Part shown: one piece after another, positions 14,180-21,253 of the stretch | How the letters are laid out: every line of letters begins with the position of its first letter | Numbering within the stretch: the stretch's first letter is position 1 | From: a virus | Reading direction: 5' to 3' (one strand) | DNA: 26,849 nucleotides | Virus record (IMG/VR): IMGVR_UViG_3300009182_000274 | Span: 1 to 26,849 of that record | The notes under the pieces: generated by a model | What the model saw: only the letters and a program-made list of their open reading frames with translations | Told to the model about the DNA's origin: nothing | Database searches by the model: none | Translations under genes and position numbers: made by a program

Positions 14180-14826
14180 AACACCTCGCACTGTTTATGC
14201 GACATCCAGAATGTTCTGAAGATTGCGCATATGCAATGGTGCATGCGTTATCCTCTGAGTACCAAATTCGAATATTCGAAGAGAAGGAGTTAGATGATGA
14301 TAATTTCTTTGACCATATTGATGTTATTGCTTTTCCTGGTGGTATTGGTGATAGCGACAGTTATCCTAATTTCTTCACTAGAAGAAGAGCGAATCGAATC
14401 GCCAGATTCGTGGATGGTGGTGGTCACTATCTTGGCATCTGTATGGGTGCTTATTGGGCTGGAAGCAGGTACTTCGATATACTTACTGATATCAACCCTG
14501 TTCAATATATAAAGCAACCAAATTCTGATGTAAAAAGAAGCTACGGAACGGTAGCTTCAGTCACATGGAAAAATCAACAAGAAAAGATGTACTTCTATGA
14601 TGGCTGCGCATTAATAGGCGATGAAACTAAATTCAAAACAATTGCGCGATATGCCAATGGAGATCCCATGGCAATCATTCAAGGTAGGATTGGTTTAATA
14701 GGTTGTCATCCTGAAGCACCACTGTACTGGTATGAGGATCCTTGGCAGTACATAAATAAATATTGGAATGGTGGTCATCATCATACACTACTTTTGAATT
14801 TTGTCAATGAACTTACGGAGAATTAA
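14176..14826 (+). CDS. Glutamine-amidotransferase-like protein (biotin-protein-ligase N-terminal domain type)
   Basis: A 216-residue class I amidotransferase-like fold. The nucleophile elbow YLGICMGAYWAG carries C89, FPGGIGDSDSY (53-63) forms the oxyanion region, and GCHPEAP supplies H178 and E180, so a Cys-His-Glu triad is complete. It resembles the BPL_N domain family seen alone in bacteria and phages. No synthetase domain is attached; the reaction is unknown. It overlaps the glycosyltransferase by ATGA, so it is likely made together with the PlcP/Agt pair, though a role in lipid chemistry is only a guess. A protease or deglycase role is possible. Confidence 0.75.
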   Translation: MKHLALFMRHPECSEDCAYAMVHALSSEYQIRIFEEKELDDDNFFDHIDVIAFPGGIGDSDSYPNFFTRRRANRIARFVDGGGHYLGICMGAYWAGSRYFDILTDINPVQYIKQPNSDVKRSYGTVASVTWKNQQEKMYFYDGCALIGDETKFKTIARYANGDPMAIIQGRIGLIGCHPEAPLYWYEDPWQYINKYWNGGHHHTLLLNFVNELTEN

Positions 14827-14949
14827 ATGATATTGGAAGTTATAGTATACGGATTCTTTACGGCATTTGGTTGGTGGGGTGCGAATCACTATGTGATTGA
14901 ACCATACTTTCCCGAATCGAAGAAGATTGAAAGAAAGAAAGATGACTGA
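14827..14949 (+). CDS. Small membrane protein (40 residues)
   Basis: Forty residues with one hydrophobic segment (VIVYGFFTAFGWWGANHYV) and a charged tail ending KKIERKKDD. ATG 14827 lies just after the previous stop (14824-14826) and is preceded by GGAG in ACGGAGAATTAA, a good ribosome binding site. The 3' end overlaps the next gene start at 14942. Similar in size and layout to the 38-residue protein at 11445. Function unknown. Confidence 0.65.
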   Translation: MILEVIVYGFFTAFGWWGANHYVIEPYFPESKKIERKKDD

Positions 14950-15181
14950 GTGGTGGTTGACTTTCTTTGCCTTATTTTTCACCGATGTTTTTTACACGTA
15001 CTATCTAAGATCTGTGCAAAATAATGAAGTGCTCAAAGCAAGTGCTTGGTCTGTGGTTGTGTTCTTCATCGCTGCAGTGGCAGTTGTAAACTACACCACC
15101 GATCACTGGCTTATGATTCCTGCATGTTTCGGAGCATTCGCTGGAACATTTGTCGGGATGAAACTTAGAGGTAAACTGTGA
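14942..15181 (+). CDS. Small membrane protein with three membrane segments
   Basis: A 79-residue protein with hydrophobic stretches at about 4-20, 30-47 and 52-72. WLTFFALFFTDVFYTYYLRSV and AVVNYTTDHWLMIPACFGAFAGTF are the features I recall in a small membrane protein of aquatic phages. ATG 14942 is chosen because it overlaps the end of the previous gene, as its neighbours do; an upstream in-frame ATG at 14897 would add unrelated basic sequence. Function unknown. It is followed by a GTG start that overlaps its stop. Confidence 0.7.
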   Translation: MTEWWLTFFALFFTDVFYTYYLRSVQNNEVLKASAWSVVVFFIAAVAVVNYTTDHWLMIPACFGAFAGTFVGMKLRGKL

Positions 15182-15459
15182 AAAAACTATTAATACTGTT
15201 TTGTTTATTTTGTTCTGTTTGTAGAGCAGAACCTTTTACAACTCAGAAAAACATAGTATGTACAGAATTTTTAGAAGCGATGGTTGGCTTAAAAGAATTT
15301 AATGAAAGCATTATATTCAAAGGCGAACCAACTGGTCCAGGAGATACAGGAAGTTTTATTGTATTGATGGAAAACAAAGAAACTGGAACATGGACAATTT
15401 TACAGTATAGTGCTAAAGTTGCTTGTGTTTTGGCAGTGGGAAAAAATGAAAAAAGTTAA
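15178..15459 (+). CDS. Small secreted hypothetical protein
   Basis: A 93-residue protein starting with GTG at 15178, which overlaps the previous stop. KKLLILFCLFCSVCRA is a signal peptide, with cleavage likely after CRA. The mature part has two cysteines (IVCTEFLEAM and KVACVLAVG) and a Gly/Pro-rich centre (GEPTGPGDTGSF). I do not recognise a named family. It is the last secreted product of this accessory run. Confidence 0.65.
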   Translation: MKKLLILFCLFCSVCRAEPFTTQKNIVCTEFLEAMVGLKEFNESIIFKGEPTGPGDTGSFIVLMENKETGTWTILQYSAKVACVLAVGKNEKS

Positions 15460-15475
15460 TTTATAGAAAGAAATT

Positions 15476-15655
15476 ATGAACAAACCTGACAAGAATTTTA
15501 GATTGAGCAAGACAGCCAAGCGCATGGCTTCCACAATTGTTGACAACAACAGTCGTAGACAGTTTATTCGCTTAATGATAGATGGTGAACTTGAAGCCAA
15601 GAAAGCACCACCAAGACAAGAAAAAGGACGCAAAAAGGATACCCCTACAGAGTAA
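15476..15655 (+). CDS. Small basic phage protein (59 residues)
   Basis: Fifty-nine residues, strongly basic, with RLSKTAKRMASTIVDNNSRR and QFIRLMIDGELEAKK. I recall a conserved short protein of T4-like aquatic phages with this pattern; its role is not known. GAAAGAAATT before ATG 15476 gives only a weak ribosome binding site. The C-terminal third is Lys/Arg/Gly-rich and likely disordered. Its stop is followed by a terminator at 15677, so it ends the accessory operon. Nucleic-acid binding is plausible from charge alone. Confidence 0.7.
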   Translation: MNKPDKNFRLSKTAKRMASTIVDNNSRRQFIRLMIDGELEAKKAPPRQEKGRKKDTPTE

Positions 15656-15676
15656 AGGGTTATCTCTCCTCTTGCA

Positions 15677-15700
15677 AACCCCACCCTGCGTGGGGTTTTT
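15677..15700 (+). terminator. Rho-independent terminator
   Basis: Stem AACCCCAC (15677-15684) with GTGGGGTT (15690-15697), loop CCTGC, then a T-run to 15700. Ends the accessory operon. The -35 of the next promoter begins eight bases after the T-run. Confidence 0.9.
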
Positions 15701-15707
15701 CACATGC

Positions 15708-15736
15708 TTGACATTAATTCCCGAAGTAGGTATAAT
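15708..15736 (+). promoter_or_regulatory. Sigma70-like promoter
   Basis: -35 TTGACA (15708-15713), 17-bp spacer beginning TTAATT, -10 TATAAT (15731-15736). It drives the 48-residue gene at 15759. Confidence 0.88.
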
Positions 15737-15758
15737 TAAGGTTCAAGAGGAGAAAAAG

Positions 15759-15905
15759 ATGCCTGTTTTTAAAAATGATTTAGATTTTAGCGAGTTTTTA
15801 GATTTTTTAGCCGAATTATCGGTTAACGGAGAAACCTTTGAAATCGCCCTGTCTGCGCTTAAACTTCAGACTGCGCTTAAAGAGTTTTACGGAAACCCCT
15901 ACTAA
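15759..15905 (+). CDS. Small hypothetical protein (48 residues)
   Basis: Forty-eight residues, acidic in the first half (NDLDFSEFLDFLAEL) and helical. It has its own consensus promoter and a strong AGAGGAG ribosome binding site (15746-15753), so high expression soon after infection is likely. The hairpin CCCTAC/GTAGGG begins within its last codons and overlaps the stop. I do not recognise it; small acidic early proteins of phages often bind host proteins, but that is only a possibility here. Confidence 0.75.
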   Translation: MPVFKNDLDFSEFLDFLAELSVNGETFEIALSALKLQTALKEFYGNPY

Positions 15906-15913
15906 GAGTAGGG
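15897..15913 (+). repeat. Hairpin over the stop codon, shared with the one at 26059
   Basis: CCCTAC (15897-15902) pairs with GTAGGG (15908-15913) around TAAGA. There is no T-run. The 18 bases 15908-15925, from GTAGGG into the -35, are identical to 26072-26089, so hairpin and promoter appear as one repeated unit. Confidence 0.65.
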
Positions 15914-15920
15914 TTATCGC

Positions 15921-15949
15921 TTGACATTAATTATTGTTTGAGGTATAAT
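15921..15949 (+). promoter_or_regulatory. Sigma70-like promoter, predicted leaderless start
   Basis: -35 TTGACA (15921-15926), 17-bp spacer, -10 TATAAT (15944-15949). The ATG at 15956 begins seven bases after the -10, where transcription should start. Confidence 0.88.
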
Positions 15950-15955
15950 TATTTT

Positions 15956-16309
15956 ATGAACATCTTACACACTGGTACACACAAGTCCAAGAAACGCAAA
16001 CCCGATGCCAAGGCAAGGCAGTTGCGTGAAGATTGGGAAAAAATGTTAAAGAAGTATGCCACAAAGACTTCGACTGCTCCACAAAAGCACGAGAAACTCA
16101 GTGAGTCAGACTTCCTTGGGAAACCTGCTTGTCGTGAGACACCTAAGATTCCAAGTCTTCCATTCACTGGTGCGCCATGTTATAAGAAAGCAAATCCTGT
16201 TTATACAGGTACAAAGGTAAAGGGTATCGGCACTATGCATAAGTCTAATGCTGTTCCAATTTTTAGTGATGAAGAAGCAGTAGCCATCGCAACTATGAGG
16301 AGAGGATAA
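15956..16309 (+). CDS. Conserved T4-like phage hypothetical protein, predicted leaderless
   Basis: A 117-residue basic protein starting MNILHTGTHKSKKRKPDAKARQ and ending in GIGTMHKSNAVPIFSDEEAV, a C-terminal motif I recall as well conserved in aquatic T4-like phages. Function unknown. ATG 15956 is preferred over an in-frame upstream start at 15938, because 15938 lies upstream of the promoter's -10 and the family begins near MNIL. No Shine-Dalgarno precedes it. The stop overlaps the next ATG (TAATG at 16307-16311). Confidence 0.78.
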   Translation: MNILHTGTHKSKKRKPDAKARQLREDWEKMLKKYATKTSTAPQKHEKLSESDFLGKPACRETPKIPSLPFTGAPCYKKANPVYTGTKVKGIGTMHKSNAVPIFSDEEAVAIATMRRG

Positions 16310-16809
16310 TGAATTTTCTTTGCGAGCAGGGTACGGAATTAATTAATATGGAAGAAATAAGATTCTACAAAGCATACCAGGAAATTAAATCTTTAAACGA
16401 AGATTTGGCTATTTGGCTGTGGAATAAAAGGGCAATTTCATATGAAAGATTTTGGGAAATAGCATTAGCAGGATTAAAACAAGGTGTAAAATGGTCTAAT
16501 ATTAAAGGAATGGACCATTCTGATGGGACTGAAGTAAAAACACTTCGCTACAGCTGGGATACCAGTAATGGTGGATGTTGGACTGGAACAGTAGGAAATA
16601 CTGATACGAAAACTGGAAATATGAAGATTGTGATTTACAATCCATTGAGACAAGAGTTTTGTTTTGTGTTTCTAACAAATAAAGAAAAGAATGCATATTC
16701 AAATGCTTCAGGTCGTGGAAGTTTAAAATTTACTTTTCCAAAATATAAAGAACCAAATGGTTGGTGGGTAAAGTATGTTGTTCCGTTTGAGAAGTTTGTG
16801 AAATTGTAA
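16309..16809 (+). CDS. Hypothetical protein, possible PD-(D/E)XK nuclease
   Basis: A 166-residue protein. GMDHSDGTEVK (67-77) provides D72 and E75-x-K77, the D...ExK spacing of PD-(D/E)XK nucleases, though the family is too varied to assign from one motif. It is followed by strand-like segments (LRYSWD, MKIVIYNP, EFCFVFLT) as expected for that fold. A second in-frame ATG at 16348 lacks any clear advantage. Overlaps the previous stop by TAATG; GAGAGGA before it is a good ribosome binding site. Neighbour of DNA ligase, so a DNA repair or host DNA degradation role would fit. Function unproven. Confidence 0.6.
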   Translation: MNFLCEQGTELINMEEIRFYKAYQEIKSLNEDLAIWLWNKRAISYERFWEIALAGLKQGVKWSNIKGMDHSDGTEVKTLRYSWDTSNGGCWTGTVGNTDTKTGNMKIVIYNPLRQEFCFVFLTNKEKNAYSNASGRGSLKFTFPKYKEPNGWWVKYVVPFEKFVKL

Positions 16810-16818
16810 AGGTATGTT

Positions 16819-18129
16819 ATGAATCTGAATAAATTTTTTAATGAATTGGCTGCGGATAATTCTCGCAACTTTAAACTCGACACACTGAAAGCAAATGTCA
16901 ACGATGTTGTCTTGCGTCAAGTTATTTCTTTGGCATTAGATCCCTTCACGAACTTCTATCAGCGTAAGATTCCTGCATATAAACCAAATCATACAAGCGT
17001 AAACCTCAATCTGAAAGATGCGTTTCCGTATCTCTATCAGTTGTGTAATCGTTTGGTCACTGGAAATGCTGCCATTGATAAACTGACTGAGGTTCTTGAG
17101 TTGGTGTCTGCCGATGACGCAAAGGTGCTTGAGCGCATCATTAAGAAAGATTTAATGTGTGGTGTTTCTATATCAACAGCCAATGCAGTTTGGCCAGGAC
17201 TCATCAAAGAATATCCTGTTATGCTGTGTTCAGGTTACGAGCAAAAATTGGTTGACAAAATTAAATTTCCTGCTTATGCGCAGTTGAAGATGGATGGTAT
17301 GAGATTTAATGCTATCGTCAAAAATGAAACTTGTGAATTCCGTAGTCGTAATGGTAAAGAAATCTTGTTAGATACAGACTTGAAAGATCAATTTATTGCA
17401 ATCGCTGCTGGATCAGACATGGTGTTTGATGGTGAGTTAATGGTGATGGATCCTGATGGCTGTCAATTTTTGGATCGTCAAACAGGTAATGGTATTTTGA
17501 ACAAGGCTGTTAAGGGAACTATTTCAGCAAAAGAAGCGGACATGGTTCATGCTTCAGTTTGGGATGCTATTCCCTATGTTTTGTTTGAAGATTCTTACTG
17601 TGACACACCTTACTCTCGCAGGTTCTCTAAGTTGAAAACGATTCTGGATGCTGTTCCATTTAAAACTGAAAAGAAAATTTGGTTAGTAACAAGTAACATT
17701 GTAAATACTCTTGAAGAAGCAACAGAAATATTCGAAGGATATCTTTCTGAAGGATTAGAAGGTATCATTCTAAAAGATGGCTCAGGTGTTTGGGAAGATA
17801 AACGTGCAAAGCACCAGATTAAGTTCAAAGGCGAACTTGAATGTGATTTAAAAATTGTTGGCACTGAGCCACACAAAAAGAAACCTGGTTTGCTCGGTGC
17901 AATTATTTGTGAGTCTGCCGATGGTATTGTTAAAGTAAATGTAGGAAGTGGGTTCAATGACACGCATCGTAAATCGTATAAGGAGAAAGATCTTCTTGGG
18001 AAAATTGTCGCTATCAAGTACAATGCTAGGATTAAGAATAAAACTGGTGAAGAAAGTTTGTTCCTCCCTGTATTTGTCGAACTACGGGAAGACAAAAATA
18101 CTGCAGATAATTCTAAGGAAATAAAATGA
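16819..18129 (+). CDS. ATP-dependent DNA ligase (T4 gp30-like)
   Basis: A 436-residue ligase that seals nicks during replication and repair. The adenylated lysine is K157 in QLKMDGMRF (KxDG motif I). Other nucleotidyltransferase motifs follow: FRSRNGKEI (Ia/II area), FDGELMV (III), EGIILKDG (IV) and IKFKGELECDLKIVG (V), with an OB-fold C-terminal part (LGAIICESADGIVKVNVGSG). Length is close to T4 ligase (487). AAAGGT before ATG 16819 is the ribosome binding site. The stop overlaps the next ATG. Confidence 0.95.
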   Translation: MNLNKFFNELAADNSRNFKLDTLKANVNDVVLRQVISLALDPFTNFYQRKIPAYKPNHTSVNLNLKDAFPYLYQLCNRLVTGNAAIDKLTEVLELVSADDAKVLERIIKKDLMCGVSISTANAVWPGLIKEYPVMLCSGYEQKLVDKIKFPAYAQLKMDGMRFNAIVKNETCEFRSRNGKEILLDTDLKDQFIAIAAGSDMVFDGELMVMDPDGCQFLDRQTGNGILNKAVKGTISAKEADMVHASVWDAIPYVLFEDSYCDTPYSRRFSKLKTILDAVPFKTEKKIWLVTSNIVNTLEEATEIFEGYLSEGLEGIILKDGSGVWEDKRAKHQIKFKGELECDLKIVGTEPHKKKPGLLGAIICESADGIVKVNVGSGFNDTHRKSYKEKDLLGKIVAIKYNARIKNKTGEESLFLPVFVELREDKNTADNSKEIK

Positions 18130-18476
18130 GTCTTGATGTTGATCTGATGGTTACTCAGCCGACTTCGGTTTACTCTAGTAATATCACTCACAATCTTGGT
18201 AAGATGGCTGGTGAGGTTAATATACCTTATATGGCTGGAACAGTGACATTGTATACTATCCTTTGGCGACCAGAAGAACTTCAGTTTACCAAAGCAATTG
18301 AAATTCTTTCTTTATTGCATGAAGGTTTGATTGAACTAATCTGTTTCCCTGAGAAGTATAAACCTTTCAATCCAGAGAATGGTTGGGGTGATTATGATGG
18401 GTTAGTGAACTTTGTTCGTGAATATCATAATGCATGTTTGGACAATCCCGATGCAGAACTTCGTGTCTCTCGATAG
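18126..18476 (+). CDS. Conserved hypothetical protein of phages and bacteria
   Basis: A 116-residue soluble protein. ITHNLGKMAGEV near the start, LWRPEEL in the middle and NPENGWGDYDGLVNFVREY towards the end form the conserved pattern I recall for a small hypothetical family shared by phages and bacteria. No catalytic motif can be read with confidence. It overlaps the ligase stop by ATGA and is followed by a promoter, so it ends the ligase operon. Confidence 0.72.
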   Translation: MSLDVDLMVTQPTSVYSSNITHNLGKMAGEVNIPYMAGTVTLYTILWRPEELQFTKAIEILSLLHEGLIELICFPEKYKPFNPENGWGDYDGLVNFVREYHNACLDNPDAELRVSR

Positions 18477-18489
18477 TTGCAAGTCTGAC

Positions 18490-18518
18490 TTGACGAAAAA
18501 TGAATTTTCATGTATAAT
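18490..18518 (+). promoter_or_regulatory. Sigma70-like promoter
   Basis: -35 TTGACG (18490-18495), 17-bp spacer, -10 TATAAT (18513-18518). Drives the small-gene operon from 18548. It lacks a preceding terminator. Confidence 0.8.
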
Positions 18519-18547
18519 ATGAATGTAGAGTTTAATTAAGGAACAAA

Positions 18548-18913
18548 ATGAAAGTAGCAATTAATACATGTTTTGGTGGATTTGGTATCTCAAATGAAGC
18601 GTTTGAGAAGTTGCTGGATCGTAAAGGTATTGCGTTCGATAAAGTGGAGCCAGAAGAAGGTCGTTCATTTATCGGTGCTTCTTATTACGAAGCAGGACAT
18701 GCTGGTGACGACGACCATTATTTAAGTGATTATGATATGACAGAGAATCGTGCTGATCCAGATTTGATCGCAGTCATTGAAGAACTAGGTGATAAAGCCA
18801 ACACTCGATATAGTGCTATTTCTATAATTGAAATTCCTGATGATGTTAAGTGGCACATCCATGAGTATGATGGTATGGAACATGTAGCAGAAAATCATAG
18901 GACTTGGCCATGA
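18548..18913 (+). CDS. Conserved hypothetical protein of phages and bacteria
   Basis: A 121-residue acidic protein. CFGGFGISNEA near the start, RADPDLIAVIEELGDKANT in the second half and IPDDVKWHIHEYDGMEHVAE at the end match a family of short hypothetical proteins I recall from phages and bacteria. Function unknown. AAGGAAC before ATG 18548 is the ribosome binding site. Its 3' end overlaps the next gene at ATGA. Confidence 0.75.
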   Translation: MKVAINTCFGGFGISNEAFEKLLDRKGIAFDKVEPEEGRSFIGASYYEAGHAGDDDHYLSDYDMTENRADPDLIAVIEELGDKANTRYSAISIIEIPDDVKWHIHEYDGMEHVAENHRTWP

Positions 18914-19455
18914 GAAAAGAATTAGACGAAGCACTGTGTGCAGGATATCCACTGATCTTTAAGAATCGGAATGGAAGCCCAGAAGAAACATTAATGTGTT
19001 TTGGGTTTGAGGTAGGTGATGGCTGGTTTAACATCATCGATACTCTTTGTGGTATATTGACTAGTGAATACCGTGGCGCAAAAAGTCGTTATGACCATCT
19101 TATGGAAGTTGGTGCTGGTAATGTTATTTGGGGAACAAAAGTAGTAACACAAGAAGAAGTTGATGAAGCCAAGACAAAACTTGATGAAGAAACTGCGAAA
19201 GTTCCAGTCGCTGTTCAAGTAAAAGAAAAGTTCGGTGGACTTCGTTTCTATGTTCAGGCTGCAACTGACAAGCATTACCACTACATTAATTTTGCAGAGT
19301 CCATGAGTTATGTTACATGTGAACAGTGTGGTGCACCAGGTAAACGATACACCGATGGCTGGCACACAACTCTTTGTGATATTCATGCAGCAATGCTTGG
19401 TCGTGAGGAAGAGTATGAATCTGAAGAAACAGAGGTAGATGAAAATGCTGTATAG
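18910..19455 (+). CDS. Conserved hypothetical protein with C-terminal zinc-finger-like motif
   Basis: A 181-residue protein. VKEKFGGLRFYVQ (about 107-119) and TCEQCGAPGKRYTDGWHTTLCDIH provide C-x2-C and C-x2-H pairs likely to bind zinc. Related hypotheticals occur in phages and proteobacteria. ATG 18910 is chosen because it overlaps the previous stop by ATGA; the upstream TTG at 18904 would add two residues. The C-terminus is very acidic (EEEYESEETEVDE). Function unknown. Confidence 0.7.
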   Translation: MRKELDEALCAGYPLIFKNRNGSPEETLMCFGFEVGDGWFNIIDTLCGILTSEYRGAKSRYDHLMEVGAGNVIWGTKVVTQEEVDEAKTKLDEETAKVPVAVQVKEKFGGLRFYVQAATDKHYHYINFAESMSYVTCEQCGAPGKRYTDGWHTTLCDIHAAMLGREEEYESEETEVDENAV

Positions 19456-19819
19456 TAAAGACCAATTACCAAATTTGTTTCAGAAAATCGATGACCTTAT
19501 CGTTGGTTCTGGCTTTGAAGTATATCATGAACCAGCACCAAAATATATCATGGGTCCAAACTGGACTGATGAACTACGAGAAAAGAATGGCTACACACTA
19601 GTTAATGGTGAGTGGTTTACAGTTACCCCTGTAAAGGCACAATGGGATGTGTTTAAAAAAGATCTTGAGCAGTTGATGAATGATTTGTCTGATCAACGCA
19701 AAAAGATGGACATGCAACAACGTAGACTCTGGGAAATGGAGTATGGGTTGCGAGTTGCCGAGAAAGCACTAACGAATTCCCTTAAACTTAAACAGGAAAT
19801 GGTAGACAATGATATATGA
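19439..19819 (+). CDS. Coiled-coil hypothetical protein
   Basis: A 126-residue protein, with a compact N-terminal part (GFEVYHEPAPKYIMGPNWTDE) and a long helix from about 70 to 122 (DLEQLMNDLSDQRKKMDMQQ and on) likely to form a coiled coil. ATG 19439 lies within the last codons of the previous gene; ATG 19445 is the alternative start. Function unknown. Confidence 0.65.
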   Translation: MKMLYSKDQLPNLFQKIDDLIVGSGFEVYHEPAPKYIMGPNWTDELREKNGYTLVNGEWFTVTPVKAQWDVFKKDLEQLMNDLSDQRKKMDMQQRRLWEMEYGLRVAEKALTNSLKLKQEMVDNDI

Positions 19820-20027
19820 TAGAAAGGTACCTGCTTTGTTACAATCAAAACAACCAGTAACAGATTCTATGTCACTAACAGTGACACGTGAATTCATCGA
19901 AGGTTATGTTCTTAAAAAGAACTGGCCAATTTTTGGACCCAAACAATCTATCCTAGTATCTGCTCAACCAGTGGAGAATGGTGATGGTGAGTTTATAAAA
20001 GTGAAAGTGATACCCTATGGCGATTGA
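19809..20027 (+). CDS. Hypothetical protein (72 residues)
   Basis: Seventy-two residues, mostly beta-strand-like (SMSLTVTREFIEGYVLKK, SILVSAQPVENG, EFIKVKVIPYG). Starts within the end of the preceding gene and overlaps the next by ten bases, so it is part of a tightly packed operon. No family recognised. Confidence 0.6.
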   Translation: MIYDRKVPALLQSKQPVTDSMSLTVTREFIEGYVLKKNWPIFGPKQSILVSAQPVENGDGEFIKVKVIPYGD

Positions 20028-20268
20028 TCCAAGTGTAAAATCATATGTCGAGTTAGATGTTACCGAGGATTACCAAATCCGTATGGAACATGTTCATGAC
20101 AAGAAATATGATCTACATCAAATTAAAATTAAGCGAGCAAATACTGATGACAGCACAGGTAAAAGACCTGTCTATCCAGACATTGACTTTAATTTAGATA
20201 CTAAAATGTTTATACAATTCTGTAAGTTTTTTCAAAATATAGGTGAGGTTCGTTATGGTAACAAGTAA
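20017..20268 (+). CDS. Hypothetical protein (83 residues)
   Basis: Eighty-three residues with alternating strand-like segments (SYVELDVTEDYQIRMEHVHD, YDLHQIKIKRAN) and a C-terminal helix (TKMFIQFCKFFQNIG). It overlaps both neighbours. No family recognised. Confidence 0.6.
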   Translation: MAIDPSVKSYVELDVTEDYQIRMEHVHDKKYDLHQIKIKRANTDDSTGKRPVYPDIDFNLDTKMFIQFCKFFQNIGEVRYGNK

Positions 20269-20587
20269 TAGTGGTATTGATTTTATTTCATTGGCAAAAG
20301 CATCTGGTGTTGATCTAGATGCAATCATGAAAGAGCCAGAGTTCGCTGAATATCTGCGTGGTTATCTAAGCGAAAGCACAATCACTGTGACTTTCACCAA
20401 GAAAGATGGAACACTTCGTGTTATGAAGTGCACCAAACAATCCGATTTGATTCCTGATGCTATGCAACCAAAAGGTACTGGTACCATGACAACAGGTGAT
20501 GCTGTTGCTGCCTTTGACTTAGATAAACAAGAATGGCGTTCTTTTAACACCAGTAATATTACTCGCATTGATTGGGGAACAGTATGA
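20255..20587 (+). CDS. SH3/Sm-like beta-barrel protein (DUF2693/WYL_2-like)
   Basis: A 110-residue protein whose second half, VTFTKKDGTLRVMKCTKQ ... DAVAAFDLDKQEWRSFNTSNI, fits the small beta-barrel family I recall as DUF2693 (WYL_2), common in T4-like phages. Related WYL modules bind ligands or nucleic acids, but the phage proteins are unassigned. ATG 20255 is preferred over GTG 20243, since GAGGT precedes it. It overlaps the gene before by 14 bases and the next by ATGA. Confidence 0.7.
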   Translation: MVTSNSGIDFISLAKASGVDLDAIMKEPEFAEYLRGYLSESTITVTFTKKDGTLRVMKCTKQSDLIPDAMQPKGTGTMTTGDAVAAFDLDKQEWRSFNTSNITRIDWGTV

Positions 20588-20748
20588 TTACCTACGACAC
20601 AACAAGAGAAGAATACATCGCTGTATTGGAAACTGAGGTAGAAGTTCTGCGTCGCTACTACAATCCAGAGACAGAAGGAACAGGGCATTTTAACACTGCG
20701 ATTGCTGTTTTAGAAATGCGTATCAAAGAATTGAAGGAACAACAATGA
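20584..20748 (+). CDS. Small helical protein (54 residues)
   Basis: Fifty-four residues, probably two helices (TREEYIAVLETEVEVLRRYY and FNTAIAVLEMRIKELKEQQ) separated by NPETEGTGH. Its ATG overlaps the previous stop and its stop overlaps the next ATG, both by ATGA. Size and layout are those of a small structural or adaptor protein; no family recognised. Confidence 0.6.
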   Translation: MITYDTTREEYIAVLETEVEVLRRYYNPETEGTGHFNTAIAVLEMRIKELKEQQ

Positions 20749-21014
20749 CACAATCAGTATCCAGTCCAGAAGATCGTAACAAGATCAAGAAAATGCTTGC
20801 TGAGATTAGTGGGTCAATGACTCGCATTGAAGCAGAGCGTGACTTGATTCGTGAAACAATCAAGGATATGTCAGAGAAGTTTTTACTTCCAAAGAAAACC
20901 CTTGCTCGTATGGCAAAGGTATATCACAAGCAAAACTACACTCAAGAAGTAGCGGAGCATGAAGAGTTTGAAGATTTGTATGAAGCAATCGTTCAGGAGA
21001 AAAACAATGGCTAA
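20745..21014 (+). CDS. DsbA-like double-stranded DNA-binding protein (T4 late-transcription type)
   Basis: An 89-residue helical protein, the same length I recall for T4 DsbA. The pattern of helices with MSEKFLLPKKTLARMAKVYHKQNYTQEV and EFEDLYEAIVQEK is close to the DsbA-like family of T4-like phages. DsbA binds DNA and favours transcription from late promoters. Identity is inferred from pattern and size only; T4 DsbA itself is diverged. It overlaps the neighbour before by ATGA. Confidence 0.65.
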   Translation: MTQSVSSPEDRNKIKKMLAEISGSMTRIEAERDLIRETIKDMSEKFLLPKKTLARMAKVYHKQNYTQEVAEHEEFEDLYEAIVQEKNNG

Positions 21015-21195
21015 GATTTTATTTGTTGTTGCAGTAATTTTTGCTTTGATTGTTATCATGCCAGTTGCAACTATTTGGTCGCTAAACACTCTGTTCCCTG
21101 CTCTTGCAATCCCCTTGTCTTTCAACACTTGGATCGCTACAGTGGTCTTGGGTGGTGTAGTCGGTGGCACAACTGGTGTATCGTTCAAAAAATAA
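21007..21195 (+). CDS. Small membrane protein (62 residues)
   Basis: Sixty-two residues with two membrane segments (ILFVVAVIFALIVIMPVATIW and NTWIATVVLGGVVGGTTGV). ATG 21007 has CAGGAG upstream and lies just inside the end of the previous gene; an upstream in-frame ATG at 20959 is less likely. I recall similar small membrane proteins in aquatic T4-like phages; function unknown. Confidence 0.65.
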   Translation: MAKILFVVAVIFALIVIMPVATIWSLNTLFPALAIPLSFNTWIATVVLGGVVGGTTGVSFKK

Positions 21196-21198
21196 TGC

Positions 21199-21227
21199 TT
21201 GACTTTAATTGTTAAATAGGGTATAAT
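21199..21227 (+). promoter_or_regulatory. Sigma70-like promoter
   Basis: -35 TTGACT (21199-21204), 17-bp spacer, -10 TATAAT (21222-21227). A GAGGAG ribosome binding site follows before ATG 21254. No terminator precedes it. Confidence 0.85.
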
Positions 21228-21253
21228 TAATACTTAACTGAGGAGAATACCCT

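Noticed and set aside
15642-15665. A third partial copy of the CCCTAC/GTAGGG hairpin motif
   Set aside because: CCCCTACAGAGTAAAGGGTTATC resembles the hairpins at 15897 and 26059, but the arms do not pair fully, so it is not called as a hairpin.
17610-18191. A 193-codon frame on the minus strand opposite DNA ligase
   Set aside because: The + strand carries all ligase motifs over the same bases; Ser/Leu-rich composition is the usual shadow effect.
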